A DNA stretch of 64,000 bases from Brevundimonas fluminis (GTDB lineage: Bacteria; Pseudomonadota; Alphaproteobacteria; Caulobacterales; Caulobacteraceae). The notes beneath the pieces were generated by a model. It was not told the origin of the DNA and did not search any database. It saw only the letters and a program-made list of their open reading frames with translations. Where the stretch lies: assembly GCF_003934285.1 (NCBI RefSeq), contig NZ_RQWJ01000002.1:434001-498000 (forward strand). The letters are read 5' to 3'. Shown one piece after another: positions 62,744 to 64,000 of the stretch (the stretch's first letter is position 1; every line of letters starts with the position of its first letter). Position numbers and translations under genes: made by a program.

Positions 62744-63274
62744 ATGACCGCGCCGGAACTGACCTCGACCCTTCCCCCGACGACCGCCGCCCGGCTGAAG
62801 GAGATCATGGGCCGACTGGATGACGACGGGCTCAGGCTGGCGCTCGCCGAGAGTTGCACCGGCGGGCTGGTCAGCGCCGCCTTCTCGGGCGTCGAGGGCC
62901 TGTCGCATCTGCTGGAATGCGGTTTCGTGACCTATTCGGACGCGGCCAAACGCGCGGTCCTGGGCGTGCCGTCGTCCGTGTTGGAACGGGCGGGCGCCGT
63001 CTCCCGTGTCTGCGCGGTGGCCATGGCCGAGGGCGCGCTGCGCCGTTCGCGGGCGGATCTGGCCGTGTCGGTCACGGGCTATGCCGGTCCGGCCGGTCCC
63101 GACGCCGAGGAAGGTCTGGTCCATTTCGCCCTCGCCCGCGAGGGCCGCGAGACCGAGGCGCGGGAGGCGCATTTCGGGCCCATCGGCCGCGATGCGGTGC
63201 GCCTGTCCTGCCTGAAATGCGTGCTCGACCTGATCGAGATGAGCCTGAACGCGGACGCCCGCGCGGCCGCCTGA
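62744..63274 (+). CDS. CinA-family nicotinamide-nucleotide amidohydrolase (PncC-like)
   Basis: This is a 176-aa stand-alone CinA C-terminal domain. The active motif is LALAESCTGGLVSA with Ser37, followed by CGFVTYSDAAKRAVLGVP and VSVTGYAGPAGPDAEEGLVHFAL. Related enzymes deamidate NMN to NaMN. The ATG lies within GACGATG; no strong ribosome-binding site is seen. Confidence 0.87.
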   Translation: MTAPELTSTLPPTTAARLKEIMGRLDDDGLRLALAESCTGGLVSAAFSGVEGLSHLLECGFVTYSDAAKRAVLGVPSSVLERAGAVSRVCAVAMAEGALRRSRADLAVSVTGYAGPAGPDAEEGLVHFALAREGRETEAREAHFGPIGRDAVRLSCLKCVLDLIEMSLNADARAAA

Positions 63275-63290
63275 CCCGAAAGGACCTGCC

Positions 63291-63599
63291 ATGCCCCGAG
63301 GCGACAAGTCGAAATACACCGCAAAGCAGGAGCGCAAGGCCGACCACATCGCCGAGGGCTACGAGAAGCGCGGCGTCTCCGAAAAAGAGGCGGAACGCCG
63401 GGCCTGGGCCACCGTCAACAAGGACGACGGAGGCGGCAACAGGTCCGGCTCAGGGCGCGGAAAGCGGACGGGCAATCCCGCCGCGCACAAGGGCGGCCGG
63501 AAGGGCGGCGCCGCTTCGGCTTCGCGTTCGAAGGCCGACCGTTCCGCCGCCGCGAAGAAGGGTTGGGAAACGCGCCGCCGCAAGGCCGGCAAGTCTTGA
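63291..63599 (+). CDS. Small basic protein, KGG/plasmid-stabilization-like
   Basis: This is a 102-aa, strongly basic protein. It begins MPRGDKSKYTAKQERKADHIAEGYEKRGVSEKEAERRAWATVNK and ends with GKRTGNPAAHKGGRKGG and KKGWETRRRKAGKS, like proteins named plasmid stabilization protein or KGG-repeat stress proteins. The true function is unknown. It follows cinA by 16 bp. Confidence 0.7.
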   Translation: MPRGDKSKYTAKQERKADHIAEGYEKRGVSEKEAERRAWATVNKDDGGGNRSGSGRGKRTGNPAAHKGGRKGGAASASRSKADRSAAAKKGWETRRRKAGKS

Positions 63600-63609
63600 G
63601 GAGAAGGTG

Positions 63610-63777
63610 ATGGACAGTCTGCAGAACTCCCCCTGGCTGGCGGTGGTCGCGCTCGGGCCGCTCGCCCTGCTGGTCGCCTTCATCTGGGCCCGCGTGCGCA
63701 CCGGCAAGCGGAACGACCGGCTGGATCCGGACACGCCTTCGGACGACCCGTCCAAGGGCATGCCCGGCCACGACTGA
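63610..63777 (+). CDS. Small single-span membrane protein
   Basis: This is a 55-aa protein, MDSLQNSPWLAVVALGPLALLVAFIWARVRTG, with one membrane helix and an acidic tail (DRLDPDTPSDDP). AGGAGAAGG precedes the ATG. It is probably in an operon with the upstream basic protein gene. Confidence 0.6.
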   Translation: MDSLQNSPWLAVVALGPLALLVAFIWARVRTGKRNDRLDPDTPSDDPSKGMPGHD

Positions 63778-63791
63778 GAGAACGGTCACGG

Positions 63792-64000
63792 ATGAGCGAC
63801 GTCATCTCGCCGCCGTCAGCCACCGGCGCGCGCGGTCGCGACCTCCCCGCCTATCTTTCGAACGGCCTGATCGGCCTGCGCGTGCGCGAGGATTCCCTGA
63901 CGCCCGGACTTTGCATCGTGTCCGGCTTCGTCGGCGAGCACCACGAGCGCCGGATCGAAGCCGCCGCCCCGGGCCCGTATCCGCTCGGCCTCGACGTGGC
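63792..64000 (+). CDS. GH65/ATHL1-like glycosidase, 3' end outside window
   Basis: Only the first 69 codons are visible: MSDVISPPSATGARGRDL, then LPAYLSNGLIGLRVRED and PGLCIVSGFVGEHHERRIEAA with PGPYPLGLDV. The SNGLIGLR motif and PYPLGLDV match the N-terminus of family 65 glycoside hydrolases of the ATHL1 type. It overlaps nothing and starts 14 bp after the preceding stop. Confidence 0.6.
   Translation, partial: MSDVISPPSATGARGRDLPAYLSNGLIGLRVREDSLTPGLCIVSGFVGEHHERRIEAAAPGPYPLGLDV

Overview
The window is a gene-dense, very GC-rich chromosomal segment. It looks like an alphaproteobacterium of the Caulobacteraceae, and Brevundimonas or a close relative is my best guess. Reasons: the run ccmH - HtrA protease - response regulator - histidine kinase - glnE, an arrangement I recall from other Alphaproteobacteria; a perfect alphaproteobacterial LexA box (GTTC-N7-GTTC) in front of imuA-imuB-dnaE2; a complete gspC-M block; and bkd and ECF-sigma gene types typical of that group. 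The genus is an inference from gene content, not from any comparison I could run. I see no transposase, integrase, phage or CRISPR locus.

Layout. 1-7.6 kb: end of cytochrome c maturation (ccmH), HtrA protease, a two-component pair split by a small DUF559 nuclease-like gene that fills the gap between two long inverted repeats, then glnE, whose start codon abuts another palindromic repeat. 7.6-9.8 kb: EF-hand protein, ECF sigma factor, probable anti-sigma and a CnrX/Spy-like periplasmic sensor. 9.8-13 kb: coq7 and dsbB, exoD, hppD. 13-18.5 kb: the imuA-imuB-dnaE2 mutagenesis cassette under a LexA box. 18.6-23.5 kb: secreted isoaspartyl peptidase, cupin, a methyltransferase-like membrane protein, DUF4142 protein and a secreted amidohydrolase. 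23.5-33.5 kb: type II secretion operon gspCDEFGHIJKLM on the minus strand, nearly every junction overlapping. 33.7-42.8 kb: tRNA-Leu(CAA), a TraR/DksA-type zinc finger protein, S41 peptidase, FAH-family hydrolase, serine hydrolase with a His-rich membrane protein, tRNA-Gly(CCC), ruvCAB, MgtC-like protein and YebC. 42.9-53.3 kb: housekeeping and stress genes (thioesterase, alcohol dehydrogenase, PPK2, serine hydrolase, extensin-like protein, cold-shock protein, DMT transporter, DUF488, alpha/beta hydrolase, ECF sigma with DUF6768 protein, luciferase-like oxidoreductase, pirin). 53.3-59.7 kb: Lrp-type regulator divergent from the branched-chain 2-oxoacid dehydrogenase operon (E1alpha, E1beta, E2 with two lipoyl domains, a small secreted protein, E3). 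59.8-64 kb: small secreted proteins, ferritin-like DUF892 protein, Crp/Fnr regulator, CinA-type amidohydrolase, a basic KGG-like protein and the start of a GH65/ATHL1-like gene cut by the window end.

The most unusual content is small and repeat-linked. (i) The DUF559 gene fits its inverted-repeat arms almost to the base and sits inside an otherwise two-gene signalling operon, like a non-autonomous mobile cassette. (ii) A roughly 42-bp structured repeat occurs four times in one orientation, with compensatory changes in its hairpin. Two copies lie in the leaders of yebC and a thioesterase gene, one follows lpdA, and one is inside the gspG coding sequence where it forms part of the prepilin leader peptide. 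No gene-free stretch exceeds about 300 bp.
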